Source of the DNA: JALOAT01 sp041685115 | GTDB taxonomy: Bacteria > Pseudomonadota > Gammaproteobacteria > Thiohalomonadales > Thiohalomonadaceae | NCBI GenBank assembly: GCA_041685115.1 | Contig: JAWLGK010000013.1 | Location: 1-64,000, forward strand | Direction: 5' to 3' | DNA: 64,000 bases | Shown: in pieces, positions 51,465-60,678 of the stretch | How positions within the stretch are numbered: the first letter of the stretch is position 1 | How the letters are laid out: each line of letters opens with the position of its first letter | Position numbers and translations under genes: made by a program | The notes under the pieces: model-generated | Databases searched by the model: none | What the model saw: the letters and a program-made list of their open reading frames with translations, nothing else | Told to the model about the DNA's origin: nothing

Positions 51465-53294
51465 TTACGCGAGGCGCTGCGACGATTCGTTGTGCGCGGG
51501 GTCCTGTCCGAGCACGACCTGGGCGTCGAAGCCGAGCCGCAAGCCGCCCCAGTGGCTGCCCCGCACATGGATGGGCATGGACAGATCGTTGAGGATCTCG
51601 CCGGTGTCCCGCATGTAGGTTTGCAACAGGAACGGCGAGGTGTTGCTGGCGGCCCGGCCGCCGGTCGGGTCGTCGAAAATGCGCTTGTCGCGACTGCACG
51701 CGATGTCCTGCTCACGGTTGCCGGTGAGCGGATGGGAGTAACGCGCATTGTGTGTGGGGCCGTAGCCATTGGTGTCCACGCACAGGGAAAACACGCCGCC
51801 GTTCACCTCATCGAGCAGGCCGTCGATGAGCGGCTGGATCTCGGCGGCGAACACCTCGTCGTAGCCGGTCTTGTATTTCTGCGGGAAGGTGCCAGCGACC
51901 GGCCGGTAGTTGCGATCGAACACGTCGACGCCGCGGGCGGCCAGTGCCTGGATCCTGCTTTCGATGAGGTCGCGGTAGCGGCGCACCGTGGCGACGATGG
52001 CATCGAGATGGCCGCTGCCGATGCGGAAGCGCGACACACTCTCCTGCACCTTTTCCGTGGCGCGGCTGAGATCGTTGGCCGACTGACGGGCCTCACCCGC
52101 GCGCCGGCTGATGACCGAGGACGCCTCGTGAATTCCGGCCACCGTCTCGTGGGTCTGGTCGTTGGTGGTGGCGAGTTCTTCCATGGCCGCGGCGATCTGC
52201 GTCAACTGGCCGCCGGTTTGCCCGAAGTCCTCCACCATGCTGCGGAAATGCGCCGAGGAACGCGCGATCACCTGCTTGGCGGCGAGTGCCGCGCCGCTGA
52301 TGGCGTCGGTCTCGCGCATGGTGTCCTTCACCAGGCCGTCCATGCCCTGGATGTTGCGCGTGATGTCCTCGGTGGCGTGCTTCACCCGCTCGGCGAGATG
52401 CCGCACCTCGTCCGCCACCACCGCGAAGCCGCGCCCCGATTCACCGGCGCGCGCCGCCTCGATGGCGGCGTTGAGCGCGAGCAGATTGGTTTGTTCCGAG
52501 ACGTTCTTGATGAGCGCGACGATGTCGCCGATGCTGGCGGAACTGCGGTTCAGCTCGTTCACCGTGGCACGAAAGTCGGTCAGCTGTTGATCGATGGCAT
52601 CGATCTTCTCCGCCAGTTCGGTGAGCTCCCCCAGCGAGGACTCGGCCTTGTGCAGGTTGTCGGTGGTGGACACGGAGATCTGCTGGGCATTGGCCGAGAC
52701 GTCGCCGATGGCGCGGGTGGCCTCGTTGCTGGCGTCGTATACCACACCGGCCAGTTCATCCTGCCGGGCCGCTTCATCGGCCACGCGCCGGACCACGCTC
52801 TCCACCTTCACGGATTCCACGGCGATGTGCACGCTCATGCGCCGCACGTCGTCGATGATGCCGCGCAGCCTGTCCAGGAACTGGTTGTAACCGTCCGCCA
52901 GGTCGCGGATCTCGTCGTGGGTGATGAGTGGCAGGCTGCCGGACAGGTCACCCTCCCCCTTGGCACCCACCTCGCGAAAGAATGCCGCGATCATGCGGAT
53001 GGGGCGCACGATGAGGTGGTTGAGGTACCACACGAGCCCGACCGAGAAGGCCAGCGCGAACACCGCCAGGCCAACCATCAGCCCGAAGGTCTCGTCCATG
53101 AGGCCCGCCATCTCGGCCGCCACGGGCGCGGGCACATTGGCGAGCAGTTCGCGAAGCGCCGCATGCTCGCGGTACACCAGCAGCAGATACCAGGCCTGAA
53201 TGGCCACGAGCAGGAAGACGCTGGCGAGCTTTCTGCCCAGGGTGTTCCAGAAGGTTTTTTCCAGCCAGACGTAGATGGAATGCAGCGCTCCCAT
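51465..53294 (-). CDS. Methyl-accepting chemotaxis protein with a C-terminal sensor-like domain
   Basis: The 609-residue protein has two membrane helices near residues 22-40 and 70-90 with a short periplasmic loop, a HAMP domain (about 92-147) and a cytoplasmic signalling domain with the hallmark hairpin (NVSEQTNLLALNAAIEAARA). After the signalling domain comes a C-terminal region (about 450-605) with NGYGPTHNARYSHPLTG and SFLLQTYMRD-like sequence, resembling an extra PAS/Cache-like sensor placed after the signal output. The ligand is unknown. Confidence 0.92.
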   Translation of the reverse strand: MGALHSIYVWLEKTFWNTLGRKLASVFLLVAIQAWYLLLVYREHAALRELLANVPAPVAAEMAGLMDETFGLMVGLAVFALAFSVGLVWYLNHLIVRPIRMIAAFFREVGAKGEGDLSGSLPLITHDEIRDLADGYNQFLDRLRGIIDDVRRMSVHIAVESVKVESVVRRVADEAARQDELAGVVYDASNEATRAIGDVSANAQQISVSTTDNLHKAESSLGELTELAEKIDAIDQQLTDFRATVNELNRSSASIGDIVALIKNVSEQTNLLALNAAIEAARAGESGRGFAVVADEVRHLAERVKHATEDITRNIQGMDGLVKDTMRETDAISGAALAAKQVIARSSAHFRSMVEDFGQTGGQLTQIAAAMEELATTNDQTHETVAGIHEASSVISRRAGEARQSANDLSRATEKVQESVSRFRIGSGHLDAIVATVRRYRDLIESRIQALAARGVDVFDRNYRPVAGTFPQKYKTGYDEVFAAEIQPLIDGLLDEVNGGVFSLCVDTNGYGPTHNARYSHPLTGNREQDIACSRDKRIFDDPTGGRAASNTSPFLLQTYMRDTGEILNDLSMPIHVRGSHWGGLRLGFDAQVVLGQDPAHNESSQRLA

Positions 53295-53369
53295 TCTTCT
53301 TCCTTACTTGACGAACAGCGCTACGCGCAGGCGCAGCGGCTGCGAAGTGGTGGCCCCTGTGGGGAGCGA

Positions 53370-53627
53370 TCAGCGGAAACGGGGATCCAGTGCCGCCGCC
53401 GTGAACACCGTGGCGAAAAACACGTTGATGACCGTGAGCACCTGGGCAGCCAAGGCTACGCCCGGCAGTGCGTGGGCCTCGGCGCCAAGGGAAATACCGG
53501 TCAGCGCCACTCCGGCGATGGCGTTGCGATAGGCGTATTGCCTGGCACGCTCCCAGACCCAAGGCAGGCGAAAAGCCAGCGTCGCGTCCACGGGCAGGTA
53601 ATAGGCAAGCAGTTTTCCGAACAACAC
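53370..53627 (-). CDS. Small membrane protein upstream of the chemoreceptor
   Basis: The 85-residue protein probably starts at GTG 53627 or the following TTG, after GAGGAGG. It has two hydrophobic segments (about residues 36-52 and 54-77) and an aromatic N-terminus (LFGKLLAYYLPVDATLAFRLPW). No family is recognised. The chemoreceptor gene lies 75 bases downstream on the same strand. Confidence 0.6.
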   Translation of the reverse strand: MLFGKLLAYYLPVDATLAFRLPWVWERARQYAYRNAIAGVALTGISLGAEAHALPGVALAAQVLTVINVFFATVFTAAALDPRFR

Positions 53628-53909
53628 AGACCTCCTCGGCAGCGGTCGCGTAGCGTGCGATAGCAGACGCGGACAAACCGCGCGAGGCGCGGGATCCTAC
53701 AAACCTGCGGGTTGCCATGCAAGCTGGCGCCGCGGCGCTTATCGTTCCCATGGCCCGTGACAAGGATTCTTCGACCGGCCTAGCCGGATCCCCGCAATCC
53801 CGCCGCGCATCCCTCTACGCAAGTCCTCGCGTCCATTGATATCCGGAATCCAGGTTCCTGCTTAGCTTTCGCATGGAAAGTCGGATTTCACTGCACAGGA
53901 GGTAGGAAA

Positions 53910-54428
53910 ATGAAACTGAACCGTTGGATGACCCTGCTGGCGGTCACCGGCACCATGGCCTCGGCACCGCTGTTTGCGCAAAACGTGCAGGAGTTGGAAC
54001 GGCCCAGCGTGCCGAGCGCCCAAAGCAGCCAGGGCAGCAGCCAGGATGTGCCCTGGGCCGATCAACAGGCCAGCATGGACGCCGCCAAGAAGCTTCAGCA
54101 GTCCCTCAAGGACAAGGGCTACGACGTGGGCGAAGTGGACGGCCTGATTGGCCCGCGCACCCAGGCCGCCTTGCAGCAGTTCCAGAGTGACGAGGGCCTG
54201 GATGCGAGTGGTGAAATCAATGCCGAATCCCTCGCGGCGCTGGACATCGACAGCTCGGAGTTCGCCGCTTTCGGCATCTCCGAGCAACCCTCCGGCGAGC
54301 AAAGCCCGGGCGCCATGGGCAGCGGTTCCCCGCCCTCGGGTTCGGGATCCGTGGAGGGCGGCACCATCAGCCCGCGCAGCCCGTCGGGCGACGTACCCTC
54401 CAGCGACATGGGCTCGGGCTCCCGCTAG
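53910..54428 (+). CDS. Secreted peptidoglycan-binding domain protein
   Basis: The 172-residue protein has a signal peptide (MKLNRWMTLLAVTGTMASAPLFA). A PG_binding_1 domain covers about residues 60-110 (KLQQSLKDKGYDVGEVDGLIGPRTQAALQQFQ). The rest is low-complexity Ser/Gly/Pro-rich sequence (GSGSPPSGSGS). It probably binds the cell wall. A GGAGGTAGG ribosome-binding site precedes the start. Confidence 0.9.
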   Translation: MKLNRWMTLLAVTGTMASAPLFAQNVQELERPSVPSAQSSQGSSQDVPWADQQASMDAAKKLQQSLKDKGYDVGEVDGLIGPRTQAALQQFQSDEGLDASGEINAESLAALDIDSSEFAAFGISEQPSGEQSPGAMGSGSPPSGSGSVEGGTISPRSPSGDVPSSDMGSGSR

Positions 54429-54439
54429 CTGGCACGTCT

Positions 54440-54549
54440 GGGCGGGGGGAACCGGGTGGAAGGTCCCGCCCGGTCCCCCCGCCCTCCCTTGCGCAAGGCA
54501 GCCGTGCCCCCGTTTCGGCCGCTCCGGGATACCGGCCCGGGGCTTTTTT
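54440..54549 (+). terminator. Tandem hairpins ending in a T run
   Basis: GGGCGGGGGG (54440-54449) and CCCCCCGCCC (54475-54484) form a long GC stem with an inner ACCGGG/CCCGGT pairing. A second GC hairpin follows, whose 3' side ends CGGGGC and then TTTTTT (54544-54549). It lies between the peptidoglycan-binding gene and the next gene and should stop transcription. Confidence 0.7.
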
Positions 54550-54648
54550 GCGCGACCTTTCACGCTGTCATGCCGAGGCATGTGCCGTTCCCGCCCGAGT
54601 GTGGGAAAATGGCGCACACACCAACAACAGCAGGGACCCCCAAGAACC

Positions 54649-55965
54649 ATGCCTGCATTGCAGCCCCTACGTGAACTTCCGGCCGGCAACATGTTCCGTC
54701 CGGGCGATGTATTCGTGCTGTTCGGCGAACTGTTCGGCCGCGGCTATGCCAACGGCCTGGTCGACGAGGCTCGCCGCGCCGGGATGACCATCATCGGCAT
54801 CACCGTCGGCCGTCGCGAGCAGGACAACACCCTGCGTGCCCTCAACGCCGACGAGCTGAAGGTCGCCGAGGACAATCTGGGCGGCCGCATCATCAACATC
54901 CCGCTGATGGCCGGCTTCGACCTGGACGCGCCCGCCGGCACGCCCACGCCCACCGACCTGGTAGGTGAACTCAAGCTGGACAACTGGCAGGAGGCCCCCT
55001 TGGACTGGGCGCAGATCGAGCGCTGCCGCGCCCTTGGCGCGCAACGCTTCAAGTCGTCCCTGGAACAGGTGATGGCGGAGCTGGACAAGGCCATCCCGGA
55101 CGGCGCCAACGTGCTGTTCGCCCACACCATGGCGGGCGGCATCATCAAGACCAAGGTGTTCCTGGCCATCGCCAATCGCGTCTACAAGGGCCGCGGCGAG
55201 CGCTTCCTGTCCTCGCGCGCGTTGCTCGACAGCGACCTCGGCAAGCTGCTGCTGATGAATTTCGATGAGGTCACGGCCAACACCTTCGGGTATCTCATCG
55301 AGGCCAGCGGCCGCATCCGCGAGCGCCTCGCGGCAACGGGTGGCCAGACCCGTTACACCGCCTACGGTTATCACGGCACCGAGATCCTCATCGAGGGCCG
55401 CTACCAGTGGCAGACCTACACCAACTACACCCAGGGCTACGCCAAGAAGCGCCTGGAGGCCCATGCCGAGGCCGCCTGGGCCAAGGGCATCAAGGCCACG
55501 GTGTTCAACTGCCCGGAGATCCGCACCAACTCCAGCGACATCTTCGTCGGCGTGGAGCTCTCGCTGTTCCCGCTGCTTTCCGCGCTCAAGCGCGAACAGG
55601 GCGGCGCCTGGGCCGATGCACAATGGCAGGCCTGCAAGGCGCTGCTCGAGGACGGCGTATCACTACAGTCCATCATCGACAAGATCGAGCAGTACAACAC
55701 CGATCCCACCATCGCCACATTCCGCGATTTCGCCGCCTGGCCCATGGACAACACGGCCGCACTGGCCGAGGTGATGGTCGGCACTTCCGACGAGATCACC
55801 CGCCTGCACAAGGACCGCAAGGCCCTCATCACCGATCGCCTCAGTGCGTTGGTCATCGAAGGTACCGGCCCGCTGATGTTCCACGAGGCCTCGGCGCCGC
55901 ACGGCCCGGTGCTGTGGCTCAACCACGACGTGATCGCGCGCCAGCTCAACCGCGCCCACGCTTGA
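54649..55965 (+). CDS. FabMG-like protein (putative enoyl-ACP reductase family)
   Basis: From ATG 54649 (MPALQPLRELPAGNMFRPGD) the protein has 438 residues and no signal peptide. It has an N-terminal glycine-rich segment (VLFGELFGRGYANGLVDEAR). Further segments are LFAHTMAGGIIKTKV, NFDEVTANTFGYLIEASGRIR, YTAYGYHGTEILIEGRYQWQ and NCPEIRTNSSDIFVGVELSL. I recall these features for proteins annotated FabMG, a metagenome-derived enoyl-ACP reductase family, but could not check this. No other fatty-acid gene is nearby. Treat the enzyme name as tentative. Confidence 0.6.
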   Translation: MPALQPLRELPAGNMFRPGDVFVLFGELFGRGYANGLVDEARRAGMTIIGITVGRREQDNTLRALNADELKVAEDNLGGRIINIPLMAGFDLDAPAGTPTPTDLVGELKLDNWQEAPLDWAQIERCRALGAQRFKSSLEQVMAELDKAIPDGANVLFAHTMAGGIIKTKVFLAIANRVYKGRGERFLSSRALLDSDLGKLLLMNFDEVTANTFGYLIEASGRIRERLAATGGQTRYTAYGYHGTEILIEGRYQWQTYTNYTQGYAKKRLEAHAEAAWAKGIKATVFNCPEIRTNSSDIFVGVELSLFPLLSALKREQGGAWADAQWQACKALLEDGVSLQSIIDKIEQYNTDPTIATFRDFAAWPMDNTAALAEVMVGTSDEITRLHKDRKALITDRLSALVIEGTGPLMFHEASAPHGPVLWLNHDVIARQLNRAHA

Positions 55966-56070
55966 TGTGAACCGCGCCGGGCCCGCCACGAGCCCGGCGC
56001 ATGGCATTTCCCCGCTCCCCGGCGGCATCGATGCCGCCGGCGGGTGTACTGTTTCGCTTGTTCCAAAGCG

Positions 56071-56178
56071 TGAGTCTCTGCCAAGGCGCAAAGAACGCCA
56101 AAGAGGATCACGGTCGCAGAAGGAATTTCCTTCGGTCCTATCCCTGGCATTCTTGGCGTCTTTGCGAGAACCTAGGCG
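56071..56178. repeat. Imperfect palindromic repeat between the FabMG-like gene and fapA
   Basis: The left arm (about 56080-56106) is CCAAGGCGCAAAGAACGCCAAAGAGG-like. The right arm (about 56147-56178) contains CTTGGCGTCTTTGCG, its approximate complement. The units resemble those of the repeat at 2341. It is followed 70 bases later by the fapA start. Confidence 0.6.
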
Positions 56179-56247
56179 CTCCAAGGCTCGGAACACCCAC
56201 CTGCGGTTGCGCTAGAGGCCGCGTTTTTTTTCGACCCGGAGAAGGGA

Positions 56248-58173
56248 ATGACTGGTCGTGAACGCCCCAATAACGAGGCCCTCGGCCACACGGCGGTCGC
56301 CATGGGGCTGCTCAACACCGAACAGGTGCAGGAGGTGCTCGGCCGTGACGACGCCGACACCGACGCCGCCGGCGCCGTGTTTGTCACGCGCGGCCTGCTC
56401 ACCGAGGCCCAAGTCGATCTCGTCATCGCCGCCTGGCGTTTCCAACAGGCACGCGCGGCGGAGCGCCGGTTCGGCCGGCAGGTAGTGGAACACGGCTGGG
56501 CCAGCGCGGAACAGATCGCGAGGCTCCTGCAACTCCAGGCCAAGGCGTTCTCCCAGAGCCACAAGCTTGTGCCGCTGGCAGACCTGTTGCAGCACCAGGG
56601 CCTGCTGACGCCCGAGCAACGGGACGCACTGGCAAACGAACAACAACCCGCCCCGACGGCGCCCGACGGCTTCAGCCTCGTCATCTCCACCGATCGTCTC
56701 CGCGCCAGCATCACGCCTGGCGACGGCCCGCGCCCCACCGTCGAGGCGGTGGAACTTGCCCTGCGGCGCGAGGGCATCACCTTCGGCATCGACCAGGACG
56801 CCATCGCCGCGCTGTGCAGCGAGGGCACACCGGCAGGCCAGCCCGTGGTAGTGGCGGCAGGCATTCCGACGAAGCCCGGTCGCGACGCGGCACTCGAATA
56901 CCTGTTCGACACCCAGCCCCTCGCCGCGGGACGCAAGAAGGACGACGGCACCATCGATTTCCGCGATCGCGGTGAACTGCCGCAGGTGAGCGCCGGTATG
57001 CCGCTGGCGCGCAAGACGCCGCCGGTGAAGGGCGAGCCCGGCCGCGACATCTTCGGACGGGTGCTGGGCGCCCGGAAACCGCAAGACCGGCGGTTCCTGA
57101 TCGGTAACGGCGCCGCCCTGGATTCGGACCAGCTCACAGTGGTCGCCACCACCGACGGCGCCCCGTCGCTCTCCGCCACCGGCCGCATCGCCGTGTTCTC
57201 CGAATACCGCGTGGAGGGCGACGTGGACTTTCATACCGGCCACGTTGAGTTCCATGGCCACGTGATCGTCACCGGCACCATCCGCAACGGCTTCCGCGTG
57301 ACCTGCGGCCAGCTCACCGCCGGCGAGGCCGAGGGCGCCATCATCACCGCGCAGGGCGACGTGCTCGTGCACGGCGGGATCATCAATGCCCACGTGCGTA
57401 GTGAGGGCTCGGTCACGGCGAAGTACCTGCACAATACGCGGGTGGAAGCACTCGGCGATGTGCACGTGGTGCGCGAAGTCGTTGATTCCCAGGTGACGTG
57501 CAGCGGGGCCTTTCACGGCGAGCATTGCACCGTGCTCAACGCGCGGGTCTCGGCCAAGCAGGGCATCATGGCCAGGAACGTCGGTTCCGAGGCCTCCAGC
57601 CCATGTCACCTGGTGTTCGGCATCGACGAGGGCGTGCGCAACGAACTGCAGGCCCTCGACGCCGAGCGCAGCGGCCGGCGCGAAGCGGCCGAGGCCGCCG
57701 CGGCGCGCCTTGTCACGCTTGCACCAAGGCGCGAAGAACTCGAACGCGCCATCGGTGCACTGGCCCAGCAGCAGGATGAGGCGATGGTGCGCTCGCGCGC
57801 GTTGCAACCGGGTGATGACAGCGGACAAGCTGAGGTGCAGGCCGCAATCAAGGCCCTCACCGGGCAGCTCGATGCACTGTTCGCCGAGCAGGAGCAGCTT
57901 GCCGCCGACAGCCAGGCGGCGCAGACCGAGGAAGCCGACGCGCAAGCGGCCGTCGCCCGGCTCGATGACGAGATCGAGACACTGCGGGAATGGAGCGAGG
58001 CCCATCCGGGGCGCGCAGAACTCAAGGTGGACGGCACCTTGCACGCCGGTTCCCTCCTGGAGGCGCCACACGTGGAGACGCGCACCAGCGGAGAACGCAA
58101 ACACGTCTGGCTTTGCGCACGTGAAGTGACCACCGATGAAGGCAGCGAATGGCGTCTCATGCCGATGAGTTGA
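56248..58173 (+). CDS. FapA-domain (DUF342) protein
   Basis: The 641-residue cytoplasmic protein has an N-terminal region (about residues 1-130) of helical pairs, then the FapA beta-helix (about 150-470), with repeating segments such as VEGDVDFHTGHVEFHGHVIV, GNGAALDSDQLT and KQGIMARNV. The C-terminal part is a long coiled coil (about 480-600). FapA-type proteins act in membrane tethering or flagellar assembly and gliding; the exact role is unknown. The start ATG at 56248 follows GGAGAAGGGA. Confidence 0.88.
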   Translation: MTGRERPNNEALGHTAVAMGLLNTEQVQEVLGRDDADTDAAGAVFVTRGLLTEAQVDLVIAAWRFQQARAAERRFGRQVVEHGWASAEQIARLLQLQAKAFSQSHKLVPLADLLQHQGLLTPEQRDALANEQQPAPTAPDGFSLVISTDRLRASITPGDGPRPTVEAVELALRREGITFGIDQDAIAALCSEGTPAGQPVVVAAGIPTKPGRDAALEYLFDTQPLAAGRKKDDGTIDFRDRGELPQVSAGMPLARKTPPVKGEPGRDIFGRVLGARKPQDRRFLIGNGAALDSDQLTVVATTDGAPSLSATGRIAVFSEYRVEGDVDFHTGHVEFHGHVIVTGTIRNGFRVTCGQLTAGEAEGAIITAQGDVLVHGGIINAHVRSEGSVTAKYLHNTRVEALGDVHVVREVVDSQVTCSGAFHGEHCTVLNARVSAKQGIMARNVGSEASSPCHLVFGIDEGVRNELQALDAERSGRREAAEAAAARLVTLAPRREELERAIGALAQQQDEAMVRSRALQPGDDSGQAEVQAAIKALTGQLDALFAEQEQLAADSQAAQTEEADAQAAVARLDDEIETLREWSEAHPGRAELKVDGTLHAGSLLEAPHVETRTSGERKHVWLCAREVTTDEGSEWRLMPMS

Positions 58174-58208
58174 CGTGCTGCGAGGATTTGGCAACGCCCG
58201 CAGACGAG

Positions 58209-58267
58209 GTAGGTCACGTTGCGCAGCTACGTGACGTTGCTGACGCGCCGACGCGACCTTCGGCACC
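58209..58267. repeat. Palindromic repeat beginning GTAGGTCACGTTG, copy 2
   Basis: The first 27 bases are identical to the start of the element at 39907 (GTAGGTCACGTTGCGCAGCT, then ACGTGAC). The right end diverges (GCGACCTTCGGCACC), so this copy is a degraded or shortened version. It lies between convergent fapA and the porin-like gene. Confidence 0.7.
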
Positions 58268-58278
58268 GTTGTGACGAC

Positions 58279-59022
58279 TTACAAGGTCATACCGTGTCTC
58301 CAGGCGACCGTGACGCGCGGATTGTCCGATTGCAGGCCATCCTCGTTGTCGTCCAGGTTGGTTACCGACAGCAGCAACGGGCCCTTTTCCAGGCTGATGC
58401 CGAAGTCGAACACGGTCCCGTCGTGATCGGGCACCGCGTCGCTCTCCTTGAGCCCGTAGTGCAAGCCGAGGAACAGCTCGGAACCCAGCGGGTGGCGGTA
58501 ATCGATGAAGGGATAGTGTGACGTCAGGCCCGAGCCAAAATAATCGTCGGTCCCGTAATAACCGATGGTGACACGCCCATAGCTCAGCTTGGCGTAGAGT
58601 TCGTGGAAGTCGCTATCGTTCCGCGTGCCTTGCACGAGCGTGCCATCGTTCAGGTCGATGCGTTCACCGCGGGGAAACTGGTAGGTGATGGCGCCGATGT
58701 CCATGCGCACGGTGCCGATGTCGAAGCGATAGCCGATCCAGCCGTCAAGCTCGTATTCCCGGCTGCCGTCGCCGCCGACGTTCGCTTCGTTGTCGGTCTC
58801 CGGCTTGCGCTTGGCCTCGATGTTGAAAGTGTGCAGGCCGGCGTAGAGCCCGCTCTCGTGCTGGTAACCGAGAGTGGCGAACACCGCCGGCCCGTCTTCA
58901 GTGCGCGTCTCGCCGCGCCAGACATAGTTCGAAGCGACACCGACCGTGGCCATCACCTCCGCCCGGACGATGGACGTACAGACCGGCAACACGAGCAGCA
59001 TGCAGAGCGCAGTCTTTCTCAA
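58279..59022 (-). CDS. TorF-family putative outer-membrane porin
   Basis: The start is probably TTG 59022, because AAGGAGG lies five bases before it; a Met lies seven codons in. The 247-residue protein has a signal peptide cut near VRA/EVMAT. It then has alternating beta strands typical of the TIGR02001/TorF group (TVGVASNYVWRGETRTEDGP, GWIGYRFDIGTVRMDIGAI, RVTVAWRHGMTL), ending in a hydrophobic beta strand. It probably forms a pore in the outer membrane. Confidence 0.85.
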   Translation of the reverse strand: MRKTALCMLLVLPVCTSIVRAEVMATVGVASNYVWRGETRTEDGPAVFATLGYQHESGLYAGLHTFNIEAKRKPETDNEANVGGDGSREYELDGWIGYRFDIGTVRMDIGAITYQFPRGERIDLNDGTLVQGTRNDSDFHELYAKLSYGRVTIGYYGTDDYFGSGLTSHYPFIDYRHPLGSELFLGLHYGLKESDAVPDHDGTVFDFGISLEKGPLLLSVTNLDDNEDGLQSDNPRVTVAWRHGMTL

Positions 59023-59127
59023 GGTCGCCTCCTTGCCCCCATGGCAGCTTAGCAAACGCGCGGGCGTGTTCCCCTGCGCGTCCGACACTATGCTTGCCCT
59101 GAGCCCTGTCCAGGAGAAGGCGCAGCT

Positions 59128-59910
59128 ATGCGCGGGATTCTGCTCGGGGGCCTGTTGCTGCTCGTTCCCCTGACCGCACGCGCGGACTGGGGCCGCGATG
59201 CCACGTATGCACCCGGCTGGGAACGCGTGACCCGGGCGGCGCGGGAGGCCCTGCAACACCCCATGACCTGGCTGCCGGCCGTTGCGGGTGTGGTCATCCA
59301 TGCCTCCGGTCACGACGATCAATGGACCGAGCAGATCCACGCGGACGCCCCGCTGTTCGGCAACACCAACGATGCCAACCGGCACAGTGACGACCTCCGG
59401 CACGCCACCGATGTCCTGTGGGGCGTATCCATCGTGTTCGTCGACACCGGCGAGGGCGATCGCCTGCGCAATACCTTGCACGGCGTGCTGGTGCAGACTG
59501 CCGCGATCGGCGCCACCCGCCTGACCAGTAACGCGCTGAAGCGCATCGTCGATCGTGACGAGCCCGGCGTGCCTGCCGCTGAGGCCGACGGCGACGCCTT
59601 TCCATCGAACCACGCCACCGGCCCGTTCGCCCAGGCGGCGCTGATCCGTGAAAACATGCGGGAAAGCCGCCTGGCACCGCCGCTCGCGACGTTGTACACG
59701 GGCGTCGCCTACCTGGCTGCGACCGGGGCGGCCTGGGGGCGCATCGAGGCCGGCGGTCACCATGTATCCGACCAACTGGCAGGTGCGGCACTGGGTAACT
59801 TCATCGCCACCTTCGTCAATCGCGCCTTCATGGGCGGCGACGATCAGTTGCGCATCAGCGCCGCCCATGGTGAGCGCGGCGCGATCGTGAACTGGAGCCT
59901 GTGTTACTGA
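59128..59910 (+). CDS. PAP2 superfamily phosphatase
   Basis: The 260-residue protein has a signal peptide (about residues 1-18, LTARA/DWGRD). The PAP2 motifs are LKRIVDRDEP (K-x6-RP-like), FPSNHATG and RIEAGGHHVSDQLAG. The second and third hold the catalytic His residues. Unlike PAP2 enzymes with six helices it has few clear membrane spans, so it may be a periplasmic phosphatase. Lipid phosphates are the likely substrates. It converges with mlaA. Confidence 0.88.
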   Translation: MRGILLGGLLLLVPLTARADWGRDATYAPGWERVTRAAREALQHPMTWLPAVAGVVIHASGHDDQWTEQIHADAPLFGNTNDANRHSDDLRHATDVLWGVSIVFVDTGEGDRLRNTLHGVLVQTAAIGATRLTSNALKRIVDRDEPGVPAAEADGDAFPSNHATGPFAQAALIRENMRESRLAPPLATLYTGVAYLAATGAAWGRIEAGGHHVSDQLAGAALGNFIATFVNRAFMGGDDQLRISAAHGERGAIVNWSLCY

Positions 59911-59925
59911 TCCTCTGCGACCACA

Positions 59926-60678
59926 TCACTCACAGGGCGGCGGCGGCGGCACGAGCACGCCCGACTCGATCAGCCGCATCTGCGTGTACAGGATGCGGAC
60001 CAGGTCGTACTCGAAGGGCGAGCCGCTGGCGTAATAGCGAAAGTCGATGTTGGCCCGCGTGTCGACGGCATACAGCGTACCCGTGGCCAAGGCCTCGTCA
60101 CTGGTGTAAACGCCGCCCAGATCCGCGCTGTAGTCCACGCCGGCATCGAGGGCCATGCCGCTCGCGTCGCGCAGGTTGGACGGGCCGAGGAGCGGCAGCA
60201 CGAGATAAGGCCCGGGCCCCACGCCCCAGCGCGCCAGGGTGTGGCCGAAGCTGGTCGGCACGCGTTTGAGCCCGAGGTGCGTGGCCGGATCCCACAGCCC
60301 GCCTACGCCGAGGGTGGTATTCCATATGAAGCGCGCCAGGCTCTGTGCGCTGCGCCGACCGCGCCCCTGCAACGCATGATTGAGGATATTGGTGAGCTCG
60401 CGAAGGTTTGCGAAGAAATTGTTGATGCCCGTGCGCAGCGGTGCGGGCACCACGGTCTCGTAGCCGCGGCTGACCGGCAGGAAGATCGCCTCGTCGAAAC
60501 GCGCATTGAAGCGGTATACGGCGCGGTTGAACGGTCCCAGGGGATCGGCGTACACGGAATCGTCGCTACAGTTCGCGACCCTGGCCGGCGCTGGCGCAGC
60601 GGGCGAGGCGCGCTGCGGGCCGAGTGAACAACCGGACAGCACCAGTGCGAGCGCAAGGACGACGGCCGGCGGCTTCAC
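59926..60678 (-). CDS. mlaA: MlaA family outer-membrane lipoprotein
   Basis: The 250-residue protein has a lipobox LVLSGC (Cys about residue 17). The mature part is the MlaA/VacJ fold (DPLGPFNRAVYRFNARFDEA, VPAPLRTGINNFFANLRELTNILNHALQG-type region, HTLARWGVGPGPYLVLPLLGPSNLRD). MlaA removes phospholipid from the outer leaflet of the outer membrane. The start overlaps the hydrolase stop by ATGA. No mlaBCDEF genes are in the window. Confidence 0.94.
   Translation of the reverse strand: MKPPAVVLALALVLSGCSLGPQRASPAAPAPARVANCSDDSVYADPLGPFNRAVYRFNARFDEAIFLPVSRGYETVVPAPLRTGINNFFANLRELTNILNHALQGRGRRSAQSLARFIWNTTLGVGGLWDPATHLGLKRVPTSFGHTLARWGVGPGPYLVLPLLGPSNLRDASGMALDAGVDYSADLGGVYTSDEALATGTLYAVDTRANIDFRYYASGSPFEYDLVRILYTQMRLIESGVLVPPPPPCE

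Noticed and set aside
51438..53663. Plus-strand frame of 741 residues over the chemoreceptor
   Set aside because: The opposite strand carries HAMP and signalling-domain motifs; this frame has none.
56212..58266. Minus-strand frame of 684 residues over fapA
   Set aside because: Antisense to the FapA beta-helix repeats; no ribosome-binding site or known domain.
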